Source of the DNA: Mesodorylaimus sp. YZB2_4
Lineage: Eukaryota; Nematoda; Enoplea; Dorylaimida; Dorylaimidae
NCBI GenBank assembly: GCA_030248295.1
Contig: JASANH010000959.1
Span: 310,001 to 374,000 of the forward strand
Length of the DNA stretch: 64,000 bases
Direction: 5' to 3'
Made by a program: the position numbers and the translations under genes
The notes under the pieces: generated by a model
What the model was told of the DNA's origin: nothing
The model's database searches: none
The model's input: only the letters and a program-made list of their open reading frames with translations
Shown: piece by piece, positions 12,136 through 24,692 of the stretch
Position numbering within the stretch: position 1 is the stretch's first letter
Layout: every line of letters starts with the position of its first letter

Positions 12136-13393
12136 GAACGCAAAACATACAATGCGTATTTTGATAAAGAAATTTAAGCTTATTACAATTATTGAGGGTT
12201 TCTTGCCGCCGAGGGCGGCGATAGATAGGGCCAATGCACCTAAATGGCTATGATTGTGATCTTGGTTGCCATAACCTTTCAGTCTAGCATCACTCAAACT
12301 CACAAATGAGGCAATACGTTAGAAAACCAAGGGTATAGGAGTTACGCTTGATTCAGCGAAGTGACTCACTCGTCAAAGGTGCTGATGATTGCGCAATCAA
12401 GATCCTTCCCAAATGAGCCTACGCGTACGATTAGTATGAGGAATGCTCGTAAGAAGTATCTGCTCATAAAAGAGATGCTTTTCACACAGTCGGTCAGTCA
12501 GTGACTTGTGTTTCTACTGAATGTCATTGACCGCTGCCCTGTAAGCTTCTTAAAGCTAGACTGGAAGGTTTTGTCAAAAAGAAGCTCAGTCAGTTATTTA
12601 GGTGCGTCCGCAGTCACCAAACCAAATTCTCCGTTAGGTTTTTGATTTTCAAACAGTATTTGAGGCGAAACGGCATAACTTGCACGCCTGGCAGTGACCA
12701 AATTACCGAGCCGAACCGATCTTGGAACAGATCGGCGGGATTTTTACTGAACCGAGCCGAACCAGCTTTTATGGACTGAATCACGAAACCGAGCCAATCC
12801 ATTTGAAATTGCCTCTTTTATTCGTGAAACCGCGAATATGTTGTTTGAGACTTCGTTTCACGATGATTTTCGCTGTCTTTATTCTTACTTATTTTCGGTT
12901 CTTTCATTGTTATTCTCAAAATTTTTATTCCAAAAAGGTTTAAAGGATTGGCTTACAAATATTTTTAAAGCAATGTAGAATATAGGATGTGGGTGAACAT
13001 AGGAAAAACAGTTCAGTCCAGTTTGGGTCGGGTCCGGAAAGATTTAAGGGGCTTCGGTTCGGTGCAAAAGCCGTCTTTGGTCGATGCTGGCTTGCGCCGA
13101 AAGCATTATCGTGGTTTTGGCATCTTCTGTCAGTACTGGGGAAACTAGTGCAGCAACTTCTGGAACTTCACGACAACTGGGGCATCAATTGGGAGCTGGG
13201 GGTACCTGGAAAGCACACATGACCGAAGCCAACAGAGATTTCTCCCTTAGATGTTTAGCTGATAAGCTGATCAAAAGGCAGCCACATGTACTACCATGTC
13301 AAAGTGCTCGTGGAGATGCTGCGGTTGAAGATAATTTTAGTTAAGGATACATAATTAGGCGCAGTTTGGGGCTACAAACCTACTGTTGAAAAA

Positions 13394-13505
13394 ATACGCA
13401 ATACGCAAACTTGCATGCATACTTTTTGGAGTACGCAATTTGCGTAATACGCAATACGCATACGCATTCGAGAGACTTTGCGTATACGCATACGCATTCA
13501 AATCA
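13394..13505. repeat. Second TACGCA hexamer cluster
   Basis: Irregular TACGCA/TGCGTA units, in both orientations, cover about 110 bases. The composition matches the cluster at 12005-12135, about 1.3 kb away. Confidence 0.75.
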
Positions 13506-14470
13506 AGTATTTTTACTGACCGTATTGGAAGCAAGGTCGTATCGGTAACCCAAAGCAAATTTTTCATAAGTTGCTTCTTTTCGCCAGTCCAGTGTGTCAA
13601 TGTGCGCTAATCGTAAGCTGCGTACGAGGCGATGAACGCGTGTCACAGAAATATAGAGACTGTATAGCACTGATAGTAGGTATTCAACATACGCAAACCT
13701 ATTCATCTAAAAATGCTGCAAAAGGCTCTGCAAAAGTCAATCACTTGACACATCTAGCTTTACCACTGCAATATATCACATTGACACACTGAACCGGCCA
13801 TATAGTCCAGTGCGAGAAACGTCATTATACCTGACACGCAAGGTAGAGTCCAGACTGTGATGGTAGGAATAACATTTCGTGGGGAGGGGCTGCGCTTAGT
13901 GTAAGAATATGATAGATCTTAAATTGATCAAGTCCTGCTCTGCTCATCAACGAACTTGCTCTATCACAAAACACCGCCCTATGCGCGGCCAGAAGTGTAG
14001 GTGGGTGGAAGCAGCCGTAACTTATGCGACCGTCATGCTTAGTATTGCAGTATTGCATATAACATAACAAGTGACAGCTAGAGACAACAGTATGATAGCA
14101 GGCAAATACTGTGCAACGCTTTTTCTCACAGTGATAGAATAGGACATAAGTAATTCATAGCATTCAGTTCACATAATTTGCTAAAATATATTAGATATTA
14201 TACAGAGACGAAATAAAATTGACCGACATACTGGAGCATTTCACAAATCTTCATGACGTATTATAGGTAAAATTTGCCCACACATAAACAGAGCATGGAA
14301 AAATATAAAATGTGCATGTGACAAATCAATATATTTGTAAGTGTACAAAACATACACATACAGTATTTATAAAGAGCTGTGACAAACATGACATAATTTA
14401 GATGCACTATGCCTTTATAAGTAGACATGAAAGGTACCCGCACTTAGACAGACACTTAGAGCATACAAAG
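13506..14470. other. Gene-free stretch downstream of the receptor pseudogene
   Basis: No supported coding or repeat feature is seen. The sequence is AT-rich with short TACA/TATA-type runs around 14330-14400. Confidence 0.4.
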
Positions 14471-15997
14471 TTAAGGGCAACATTTCGGAATGGCATCCTG
14501 GACAATCTTCCCCATTCTTTTGTTGACTGATATCACAACAAAAAAGTTCAACATGTCGTTTATCATAATCGAAGCATCTGCCACTGGACCCATGATCGGC
14601 CCATAGCATTCTCTCCATTCGCTGGCGATACGATCCAATAAATGAACCCATACCACGTGAGGAAACTGGTTCAATAACATGGCACAAGCCTGATAAATAT
14701 TGATCCAAAGCAATGTCCTTTCTTTTGCCCTTTTAAGATTACTACCCGTCGAGGCGTCTGAAGTCGGTTTACTTGTGACCTTAATTGATGTTTTTGTTGA
14801 AAAGGATAACCATGGTAGAGTTGAAAACAACAGCAAAACGAGTCCCCCAACGCGCGAGTAAAATCGGATCTTTTCGCAAATGCTACCCAAAGTACTGTAA
14901 ACCGGAAAATTATTCGCGGCGGAAAAAGTTCGCGGTTTTCGCGGTTTTTAATTTTCCGCGAAAATTTTCCTCCGCGAAGTTGTACACACAAAATTTGAAT
15001 TTGGCGCGTAATGCATTAAGCAGTTACGCCTTTCGCAAAATCGTCATGCAATACCGTAATCATGGCATGCGATGGGCAGATTTCTTTCAAATTCTCTTCA
15101 CGCACGTTGGTTACTGTCAGTATTTTTAAAAAATTGCGTAATGATATGAACATCAAAACTGTCGGTTGGGTGAAAACTGGTATTATGGACGCGGTTAAAA
15201 CTGCTTTATGCATGGATTAGAAAACGTTTCTTGATGTAAAGTAAAAAGTAAAGATGTCTGTGACGGAAAGATGTACGGAACGAAGACTGTTGTGAAACGG
15301 TTCAGCAGGTGTTTAGGGCTTGTCCGCGAAAATTTTCCTCCGCGAAAAAGCCATATTAGGGGGACCCGCGAAATTTTCCCGCCGCGAACATATTCCGGTT
15401 TACAGTATCACGATCGAGATCGGCATCCCGTTCGATGACGTACATGTCTCCGATCCATTTAATTCTGATTGCAAAGAAATATATGAAACCTCCAGATAAG
15501 CCAACCAGAAAACAGATAACAGTTGCAAAAACTTGATGGAAAGTGTGATTGCATTGCTTATATTTAATTGGCTTCAACACTGCAAATACCCGATCACAAG
15601 CCATTGCTACAGCTTAGAGTAAAAAGCATATAATCATGGTCAAATGGAAAACAAAAAAGATATACCCCAAAATGAACATCGATACATAATTTTGGTTAAT
15701 CCAATAAAGTCTTTAAGACTCAAAACTTAATTAAATTCTAGCAAGCAGAAACATGCCAAAAATAAAAATCTCTACAGTTTTACAAATAGAATAAATAAGT
15801 TGGTATCCGTAAGCACGCTCAGTTTTGGCTTGGTTATAAAAAGAGGCCAACAAAACTAAGTGGCCTCCACATCCTATGGCAATATATGTAATGGTGAGAT
15901 GGTAGTAGACAATAACGTGCATATAATCTGCAATGACTGAATGTGAGGGGACCTGCTTCCAGCCGCAAAGATTTGTGGTGTTATTAACCCCAGACAT
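14471..15997 (-). pseudogene. Seven-transmembrane (rhodopsin-like) receptor pseudogene, split by a MITE
   Basis: One minus-strand reading frame runs from an ATG at 15997 to a stop at 14471 once the MITE at 14895-15405 is set aside. It shows the receptor order: TM1 (…YIAIGCGGHLVLLA), TM2, TM3, an ACDRV motif in the place of DRY, TM4 (QVFATVICFLVGLSGG), TM5 (VGGLVLLLFSTLPWL), TM6, then TM7 with NDMLNFF where NPxxY is usual, and a short CC-containing tail. Three TAA codons interrupt it in frame at 15731-15733, 15713-15715 and 15614-15616. The frame either side of the MITE is continuous (…DRD-T-LGSICEK…). It has no introns in this span. The family is typical of chemosensory-type nematode receptors. 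With three stops plus an insertion, function is very unlikely. Confidence 0.8.
14895..15405. mobile_element. 511-bp MITE with TA target duplication inside the receptor coding frame
   Basis: Terminal inverted repeats begin CTGTAAACCGGAA and end TTCCGGTTTACAG. Inside are several CGCGAAAATTTTCC-type blocks in both orientations. TA flanks both ends (14893-14894 and 15406-15407). Removing the element plus one TA restores the receptor frame exactly. The TA target suggests a Tc1/mariner-type origin. There is no coding capacity. Its ends also read GTAAAC…TTTACAG on the minus strand, resembling splice sites, but using them would leave a 4-nt frameshift. Confidence 0.8.
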
Positions 15998-17632
15998 TGC
16001 TTTTAAAACTACTCATAAAACAAAAATTCAAGATCATAGTCTATTCTTGCAATATGGGCAGTGTCTGCCAAGTCTAGTGAAAAAGAAGGTGAGGAAGTTC
16101 TTGGCAGCTTAGTCACAATAAGTTACCAGAGTAGAAGAATTTTTCTTTTAATTGTTCAGAAGAAAATCAAAAAGTTCTTGGAAAGTAGTCCAGGCAAGAA
16201 AAACCTGCGATATGCGAAAAGCTTTCACAGACATTTCTTTCTGCTGAGAAGGCCTTAATATTTTGCTTTAGTCTCACAATCAGTCAGCTTGATTAAACAC
16301 ATGGAAAAAAATTAGTTTGGTCATATCCGCAATATTGCATTAAAAAATTAAAAGCAGTCGGTAACTTTTTTTCTTATTGCTGGAGCAGAAGAAAGAATAT
16401 TGTGGCAAATCATGCAAGACGAGTCCGGATAAGATTCGAACCAAGAATTAGCCCATGCAGTTGCAAAAAATATAACTAATCTAAATGCTGTAGATCTATG
16501 AAATGAAAAGAAACTATTTGCTGGTGCCTAACAAGACAAGCGGGTTTTCCTCGGGCTCATTAATGATCTGCTCTAATGTAGGGCACTGATAGGTGCTCCC
16601 TCTTGTTTAATTAGTGAAGGAGAATAATACGTTTCTAAATGCCTATAATTCTTTCTTATACTAATTGCGTCCCTTTTTGCACTTTTCTGTTCTTTTTTTT
16701 AATGAACGTCCAACTACTTAGAATCACCTTGTCTCTATCCTCACTGTTTTCTGTCAGTATATGTACCTGTCTGAATGCACCATACTGTATACTTTGGGTA
16801 TCCCCACACCTAAATGGGAGAATAAAATCGACATGCTGTGTATGGACGCCATCCGGTCTGGTCACGCAGATCGAGATTGGATTCTCAACCTTCTCGCCTT
16901 ATGCGGGTGAGCTTACGCGGGTACACAGCAGTTATTACACCCCCTCTTCAGCAAAATATGTATCCTCCATGTGGGTACGCGGCAGCCGAGTAGGGACTGA
17001 CCTGGGGTCAAGGGGTGACCGGCGGCTGAGCTAGTTAGTATGCACCAGGGGCCAGTTTCACAATCGCCTAGGACATGTCCTAAATATTAGGACACCGTAA
17101 GTCCTATCTTATATCGTTGCGATCTGATCATCCGAACTTTAGGACATATCCCAGCTGATTGTGAAACTGGCCCAACGGCACGCTGCGCACTGAAATGCGG
17201 GCCACATGAACATACACTATGACAATAGTTGGAAAGCTGAAAGAAGAATGTAAAACGTCGATCATTTTTTCAACAGAAAACAGTCTAGATTTCCTGAACT
17301 TGCCATGTGACACTAATCTTTTCTCTTCATCGACCACAGAGAATATAGCCTTGTGGAATCGAGTTCCATAACATAAATGACTGCTCAAATGATTGTTCGC
17401 ATGCAATAGTACCAGTTGGGTTTGGATGTACCTCAAGGTGATGGTAGTGATGGGTCTGGTCTTCTGGAATCATTACGCATTACATACAATGCACTACAAT
17501 GCATTACAAAAGCTACAAAACTTATGCATTTTATTAAAATGAAAAGCTAGTTCTCATCAGCATCCGTACCTATAACATGCAAAATTATAAATAACGTACT
17601 TTGCTGCAGCAAGACGAGTATATATTGTCAAA
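15998..17632. other. Mostly gene-free interval between the receptor pseudogene and the NRF array
   Basis: Apart from the small MITE at 17048-17173 I see no supported feature. The open frame at 16639-17034 has no recognisable domain. A patch of GCATTACA-type repeats lies at 17470-17510. Confidence 0.4.
17048..17173. mobile_element. Small MITE, about 126 bp
   Basis: The ends are inverted copies: GGGCCAGTTTCACAATC on the left and GATTGTGAAACTGGCCC on the right. The inverted similarity continues inward through TAGGACATGTCCTAAA and TTTAGGACATATCCC. It is too short to code for anything and has typical foldback MITE structure. Confidence 0.85.
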
Positions 17633-20600
17633 TCACTTTTCTTTTCCTGTCGAGCGTTCTGTCTTCTTTGAACTAAATAAAATTTTGTCTAGTTCCATCA
17701 TTGGCAATTCCGTCAGCAAATGTAATGGGACTGCCAGCAAGTAGCTCAAAACGAAACATGTCACCGCACCAAATATCTGAAAAAGTTAAGCAACCTTCAT
17801 CATATTAGCGGGTCGCACAAAAATCGCTTACGTAAGTCAGATTCGATTCGTAATGTGTTGGTCTTTCACTATGTTCGAATAAATATAGATTGCAATTAAA
17901 ATGAAGTAAGTAAGCACAAAAGGACAACTGCGCGAAAAACTTGAATGGTTTCCACGACAAAAATTTATTTACAATCGCTAAAATATAAGATACCATCAAT
18001 TTAAAAAATAGGTCAAACTAGCCAAACTCACTCGCATTCCCTGTCACGCAAGCGTATATGACCCAAACTGCGCAAGCCGCGTACAGAATTCTGGTGAAAG
18101 CAGAGTAGAAAAAAATACCCCAGAAACCAATATGAGGAACGTAATAAATCTTGACCACCAAAAACGCCCAAATCAAGAAGGGAGACCAGAACAACATTCG
18201 AACTATCTAAAATTTTATGAGAAAAAATTGACACGAATTTTAGAAGACGATACACTTTATATCAATCACTTACCCAACTGTGTTTTTTGTAATGTCCATT
18301 CATATCGAAAAATAGTCGCCCCAATAAAATCCCCATAATGTATGGCCCACATCTGTAGTAGGGTCTCGCATATAATCTTTCAGCTAAAGCCCTGTCGTGA
18401 TTGTACCTAAAGAAATCACGCAAGTCCAGACCTTTTGCTCCACGAGTAATAAACTCTTACTGCAGCGATAATCCAAAAAGCAATAGTGGGGGCAAATTTT
18501 CCTGGGCATATGCGAAACCTCGCACGACTGCTTCTACAATGATTAGGAGAGCACTGATGACGTAGGCAAGACGAGGATATCTATAAAGAGAAGCTTGGCA
18601 AAGGTTGTAAAAGCAGGGTCTTTGACGACTGATCGTGAGTCCCTGTTCTTCTTTTAGCAATGGGAGGCAGGAATTGGGTGACTGAGGGGTCCGTACCTAC
18701 TAACTCCCTGATCCCTACAGAAGGCAGTCGGAAAGAGGCTCTATTCAGCTTTTTGGTGTGGACCTAAGCCTCCTCTCGACATTTAGTGCTGCCAAGATTA
18801 TCAGGTATGCGTTGCACGGCTATAAAAACTGTATGAAAACCTCCTGCAGCCTCATTACATCGCCAATGGAATCAATAATAGCGGAGTAAAAACGTAAAGT
18901 TGAAATTCAGTGGAGAGGTACCATGCGTGTGGCATGCAGGTATCAGTAACGTAGAAATTATTGATATAAAGTAAATTGTGCCACCATACGCCGCTGCAAC
19001 GGTGATTCGAAGTTGGCCAGAATGGGCCATCACCAGAATAAAAATATAACTCGCTCCAAAGCCAAAGGACCAATGCGTAGGGTGGCGTAAGTCTACAAAT
19101 ATGTCTTTTGAAACTCTGTCATGTGAATAAATCTACTTATTACCTAAAATATCGACGGAAAATATATTTAAGCCAGTTCCATGGGGAATCCAAAAAACCT
19201 TCTGTTTGTTTTCTCTTTAGCCAGTTGTAGGACAGCATAACACCACTGTAAAGCAGCGATTAGCGAGAATGCACGTTATACGTCGTGATTATTATGTAAA
19301 CAGTCAAGCCCGACAAATAGTTCGATGCGTCAAATAAGCGTGCGATGCGACAATCTTGAATCAACTGACAATGTAAAAAGGTGCCCAAAACGTCACATCG
19401 CAAGCTTACTTGACGCATCGCATCGAACTACACTTCCAGCTTCAAAAAACTCCTACCTGATAACGAAAAAGAATTCTAAGTAATATACACAAGTTAATAA
19501 AATAATACTCGAAATTGGTTGCTGGATCATTCTCTGTACCAAATGGTGGTCATTATCTGCATTATATATATTTTTGCAAGGAATTAAATGAATGTTGACT
19601 TCTAAGAAACTTTACTTATGTACCTATCCATTTGACAGCCCACATGCTGTGAAATATTATAACCCAACAGCTAAGAAAAAATTTCATTCCATGAAAGCAT
19701 CCAATATCTTCATGGTGGTCGACCATGCAAAACAATTTTGCTCCGTTTGAAAGAAAAGAAAATGATAATAAGCATTTGGTTAATGTCCCTGAAAAAAACG
19801 GAGAGTTGTGCCCTGGGCGATGCATCTGACTGATCTGATTTGGATCAAGTGAATGCGGCTTATTGTGCACATGTATATTTGAAAGTTGAAGTGGAAATAG
19901 GCTTTGTTTTTTAAAATGGAACTTGAAACTTCTGCGGGAGGCAACCAACGTCTCTGATGTTGGATCTGCACGATACAATGTGTTGGGCCCATTAAAATTC
20001 AAGTCAGTTTTGTTCATTTGCATCACTATCTCGGCAAGATATTCAGTATGCGCCTGCCAACAAAACCTAGTTTGGGTAATGCGGGATAACTTACGCAAGC
20101 TCAAAAGTGAGCATGCTCCTAGAAAAACCCTTTAACTTTAAGACTTACCTTGCGTTTTTGGCTTGTGTGCCCCTTTTAGAAGCACTATTCCAATATCAAT
20201 GCTTTTTTCATTACTTTTCATAAAAGAATTAAGATGAAGATAATCCACAGATGTTGCTAATACAGCGATCAACAACAGTATGCAGAAGCCGATTCTGAAA
20301 TTAACATCATGAGATGTGAGACCAGGGACCACGCACTGGCTTCTTCACGCACGCAGCAAATTTTGCGGAAATATCTTCACTGAATTCTTGCCGCTTTGGC
20401 TGACAGTTTAATGTGAAATTGTTGAATTGGATGGCAGCTGCCACTGAAAATAAATATTAGCCAAATGCATCCGCAGTGTCCAGATCAGGTTTTTTCTGAA
20501 CTATCCACATAGGGGCTTTTTTTTCTGGCCACAGGAGCACCAAATCAGTATATCCTACAGCAGAGTGGGCACTGGTTTTCTCGAGCAATAGTTCAAGCAC

Positions 20601-23416
20601 TAAGCAAAGCTAGACAAACGCAGACCCTGCATCAGGGCGATCGCCCGCTCGACCTGCAGAATGCTAGTTCTTACCTGCACCGTAAATCTCATCAGCTGAG
20701 CATGGTTCAGGTAAGCATAATCCAAGAGATATAGTGCCAACAAGCGATTTAGGAATTTCAGCTTTGCAATAGTGCGCTTCAAAATGATCAATCTCATTGT
20801 CACCACTGATTTTTATAGACTGACAAAGGTGGTAGGCGCCTAGCCAATATCTGTTACCAAAGGTGACACCTGGCGGTCGCCGACCCTGAGCATCCAGAAC
20901 TAAAAATAATAATACCGTGTTGCTGAATGAAAATTCGTATTCTACTCGAACAAATCGGGTATAAGCCGCAATTCACGCAATCACGAGCTAGTTACAGAAG
21001 TTAGCTTGACCGTTTTCCAAAGATCTCTTACCATTCCTGGCCCAACTGTGATTATTATCCCAAGCATTCTCCTTCTCCCTTTCGATAAATAATTTCCAGG
21101 TTTTCTCAGCGAGGGCAAATTGATTTTTGCACCTCGTATTTGCTGTCGCCAGCGCTTTTGATGCGAAAATGTCATCCACGTAAAATTTTTCAATTGTTTC
21201 CTAATAATAAAAAAATATTCAGTTGCACCAGACAAAAAAAAAACTAATGATGCATTCAGCCCTTGCCTATCGCGTGATTCCACATAATTGCGGATTGTTG
21301 CAGTGACAAATTTGCTTAAAAATTTGGAAAACTGAGGCGACATATGTCACGGCCGGATCAGATCGGATCCCATTTTTTCGGGATCAGCAAAATCATCATC
21401 CGAAAATTCGGATCGGATCATCAGATCCGAATAACCCGATTCGAAATTCCGAGCCGATGGTGTTTACTTATGAGGTGAAAATTTTGCATCGATGCTTCTT
21501 CTACCTGCTCATAAATAGATTTACAAGTTATCTTGTCGTTTTTATTATTTGAGACCAGAGAAAACATGAATGACTCAGATTCTGCAAATAGTTTGGAGTC
21601 AGTCGATGGAAATATTAGTAAGTCAGGAGTGGAATATCCTTTTTTATGAAATAGTTTGAAGTTATGGCAACACTCATTGACTTTTTCCCAACATTTTTTC
21701 GATGTTAGCAATCATGAATCATTGCAGACACCACAAAAAACCTAGTTCTCCTAAACTTGACAGTACAGTATTTTTGCATGGCCCTGGTTGCCTTCGACAC
21801 CTTTTTATCGACTAAGTGGTTGAAATGAGTTTGGTTTTCATATTTTGGATCAGGTAGGTTATCCCTATTCGAGCGAGTATGCTGATCCAGAAGGCTCAAA
21901 TTTAGCAGCTAACTCAGCTTTTCTGGTATCCTGATACAGCTGACTTGCGCAAGTTATTTTGGTCCACCAGACCTGCCTTTGTCAACAAAATAATCCTGAG
22001 TATCGTAACAACAGACTTTTCGCTCTTTAGACCTCCGAAAGAGCAGCATTTTTTTAAAAGCCCAGACTGTCATTCCTACATTAGCATATTCCAGGCCTTC
22101 CTGTTCCTTGTTCGTCTTTAACACTACTTTACTCACTACATTGACTTTTGCAGGGCCGTAGAGGCAACTGCCAATTTTCCTTTTGATGAACCTTTGCAAG
22201 TCACCTTCTGGTCCAATCATTCAAGCCAAGGACCACAGCTTTGATGAATAGTAGGTGTTAGCCACAGATATTATGCCGAAATATGAAATTTCTGATGCCG
22301 TAATTTTTCCCTTAGTCCACCAATGTGATCTCTGACTCAAGCCTAGTTTTCGGCTATTTCCATGCATATCCACGCTAATCCAAAATCCATAAATTTTCAG
22401 TTTATCAACCAAAAAATGCATTAGTTCCTTTCCTAACCTTTCCTAAGGATCTCGCATATAATCTTTCAGCGAGAGCCCTGTCGTGATTATACATAAAAAA
22501 TCACGCAAGTCCATATCTTTTGCTCTTCGAGTAATAAACTCTTACTGCAGCGATAATTCATCTGGCGATGATCCTAATCAGCAGGATTTTGGTCTTTGCT
22601 CGTTTTAATGTTGCCTGACGCTCATTTTTACATATCGTAGGCCTGGAAAATTCGTTCTATCGATTTAGAAAATCCAGTCAGCAAATTAGTGTCATCAGCG
22701 TAATTTCCAAGTTTTCTTTCGCGTCCTAAAATATGTGTGACTGTCTCAGCAGTCATTTAAGAGCAGCATGGATCCTCTTTACTTTATCAGGCTGTAAAGT
22801 ATTCAGTGATCCATGGTGAGCTGTCTGGCAAAGCTTTCCGAAGGCGTTGCTTGTGCCATGGCACCATAATAATAAATACTGGTGTTTATCATGGGTAGCG
22901 GTCTTTCGAAAAACGTTGACGCGTTATTGATTGGAAAAAAGTTACAAAGTACTGCAAAAATTCCAAGTATTTCACATGATCCGATCCGAAACTCATCCGA
23001 CCTGATCCTATCCGATCTGACAAACCCCCTATCCGATCTGGCCGTGAGACATATGCGCATCTGCCCACAAGTGCGTTCAGTTTTCAGCCAGCTTCAAAAC
23101 CCAACCCAAAAATTTTGAAGTCGGACCCAACAAATTCGCTAACGAATCTAATCTCAACCATAAAAACAAAAGCCTTTATTTTTTGTAAAATTGAAATACC
23201 ACAGCATGGAATTGAAAAAATTTGTCTGCATCATACCGATATTGCTTCGGCCATCGCTATCTTGTCATCCTTGAAAATTTTAGCTGGAAGATTTCCAGTA
23301 ACTTCTGATTCTGATGCGGTTGTGACCCGATCACTTTCAACTCCGACGGCCAGCCGTATTATGGCGAAGCAAATCGCTAACAAGAAACAATATTCATTTG
23401 TTGATCTAAACTCCAT
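17633..23416 (-). CDS. NRF-6-type membrane acyltransferase, copy A (14 exons)
   Basis: Exons in transcript order: 23237-23416, 20996-21200, 20675-20899, 20353-20443, 20149-20294, 19624-19788, 19457-19556, 19144-19245, 18859-19092, 18461-18580, 18274-18406, 18032-18206, 17832-17977 and 17633-17776. All phases agree, giving 721 residues. A signal peptide is followed by the extracellular NRF domain (DAQGRRPPGVTFGNRYWLG…LGLCLPEPC), one membrane segment in exon 5, and a multi-pass acyltransferase-3 domain (HGMKFFLSCWVIIFHS; WYLSTEFQLYV). C. elegans NRF-6 relatives affect lipid transport and fluoxetine response; substrate here is unknown. This is the most diverged copy. The conserved GMR before the membrane His is GMK here, and the C-terminal tail is short. 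Exon 4's donor is GTGCGT. Exon 1 is placed by similarity of its end (…MAEAIS) to the other copies across a 2.0 kb intron holding a transposon, so it is the least certain exon. Confidence 0.85.
19319..19429. repeat. Small foldback element in intron 7 of NRF copy A
   Basis: The left arm begins AGTTCGATGCGTCAA and the right arm ends TTGACGCATCGCATCGAACT, with further inverted similarity inside (TGCGATGCGAC and GTCACATCGCA). It is about 110 bp long and non-coding. Confidence 0.75.
21341..23055. mobile_element. About 1.7 kb TIR element in intron 1 of NRF copy A
   Basis: The ends are imperfect inverted repeats (CATATGTCACGGCCGGATC on the left, the complement with small changes near 23030-23055), followed inward by GATCGGATC/ATCCGATC runs. 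Short open frames at 21421-21711, 21954-22220 and 22221-22421 on the minus strand show no transposase motif I recognise. The element carries a fragment of an NRF gene (22447-22558). Confidence 0.6.
22447..22558 (-). pseudogene. NRF gene fragment (start of exon 11 plus intron 10) inside a transposon
   Basis: This stretch closely matches 18362-18473 of NRF copy A, in the same orientation. It covers the first part of exon 11, all of the short intron 10 and the edge of exon 10. The exon-coding part no longer encodes the same protein cleanly. Because intron sequence is included, the copy was made from DNA and not from mRNA. Confidence 0.8.
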
Positions 23417-24261
23417 CTTCGAGGATGAATCTAAAACATGAGAAACCTGAAAATAATGTGGCAACAATCTTAAATCCAGTCGTCACTACTGGAGAGGTTT
23501 TAAGTCAGCAGTGCTAATAAGACGAAATCGCATCCCAGAATGGAGAGTAAATGTACATACTGTGCATGCACGCGAAGAAATAGGACACACCGCCGCTGCG
23601 TCGAGTACTCGTAGTCGCAAGTAATCGCTCCCGCTCAAGGTTGTGCGTGCCGCGAGTATGTATATGTCGTAACTTTTGTTTCTAAGTGCAGGTCCTGGAA
23701 CATATGTTGGCGGGAAGGCAGTGCTCACTTTCTGTACTCTTATTCTGCCTTTTAGTTGTAAGTTTACGGGGGTACTCCATGCTGGATTCCGGCTTCCGGT
23801 ATGTTATGTAGAAACTATTTTCTTCACGTAGGTATGTTTTACAGATTCGAAGATACAAGGGAGGAGGGAGGTGACTGTATGAGTCCGGATGTGCTTCATA
23901 TAATTCACTAATATTCTGGCATATACAGTATAGCGAAGTGATTTAGTCCTACAGAACATGTACTAAACAGAAACGCATGGATTTAATAATTCTGCAAAGT
24001 TCATAGCCTACAGCAGGAAAAGGCTACTTGCAATTTATCGATCTAAACGCAACTTTTTAAGGCTCGAAACCATCAGAACAAGACAGGCTATTGTGCAGCA
24101 CATAACTCTCCTGCTAAAAATAAGTGCACAAGATCTTCTTGAAAATGGAAATGGCATTCGATAGGGTGCCACACGATCTGATCTGGTGCACCCTCAATTC
24201 GCATGGTGTTTTTGAGACTTTCAGTATATGCGATGGTGCGTTATACAAAGGCATCAGGCTT

Positions 24262-24692
24262 ACAAGGAATGCTTGCCCACTGTTAAGGTTTTCCTTGGAT
24301 CGAGACATGTCTCAAACTGTAGGCCTTGACAAAAGGAAACTCTGGAAAAACTTTGGCCACCGCACGAGGCTCTGGTCAAGAGTGGCAGGCGGTCAAAGTA
24401 CATAAGTGGTCAATTTTGAATTTTTTGGATTTTTCCAAGATATCTTCGCGCAGGCTGCCTAAATTGCATGCTTAAGCCTTACAGACAAGTTTGTGCATCC
24501 AATTAAGGCAGCCTGCGCGAAGATATCTTGAAAAATTTCAATATTGACCACTTCCTGTGACCACCTGCCACTCTTGACCGAGCCTCGTCCAGCCGTCAAC
24601 ACTTTTCCAGCGCTTCGTTTTGTCATGGCCCACAGTTTAAGACATGTCTCGATCCAAGGAAAACCTTAACAGTGGGCAAGCACTCCTTGTTA
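24262..24692. mobile_element. 431-bp foldback element
   Basis: Arms of about 190 bp are inverted copies of each other. The left begins ACAAGGAATGCTTGCCCAC and the right ends GTGGGCAAGCACTCCTTGT. The arms carry GGATCGAGACATGTCT and AGATATCTTCGCGCAGGCTG blocks, with a spacer of about 50 bases. It is non-coding. Confidence 0.88.
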
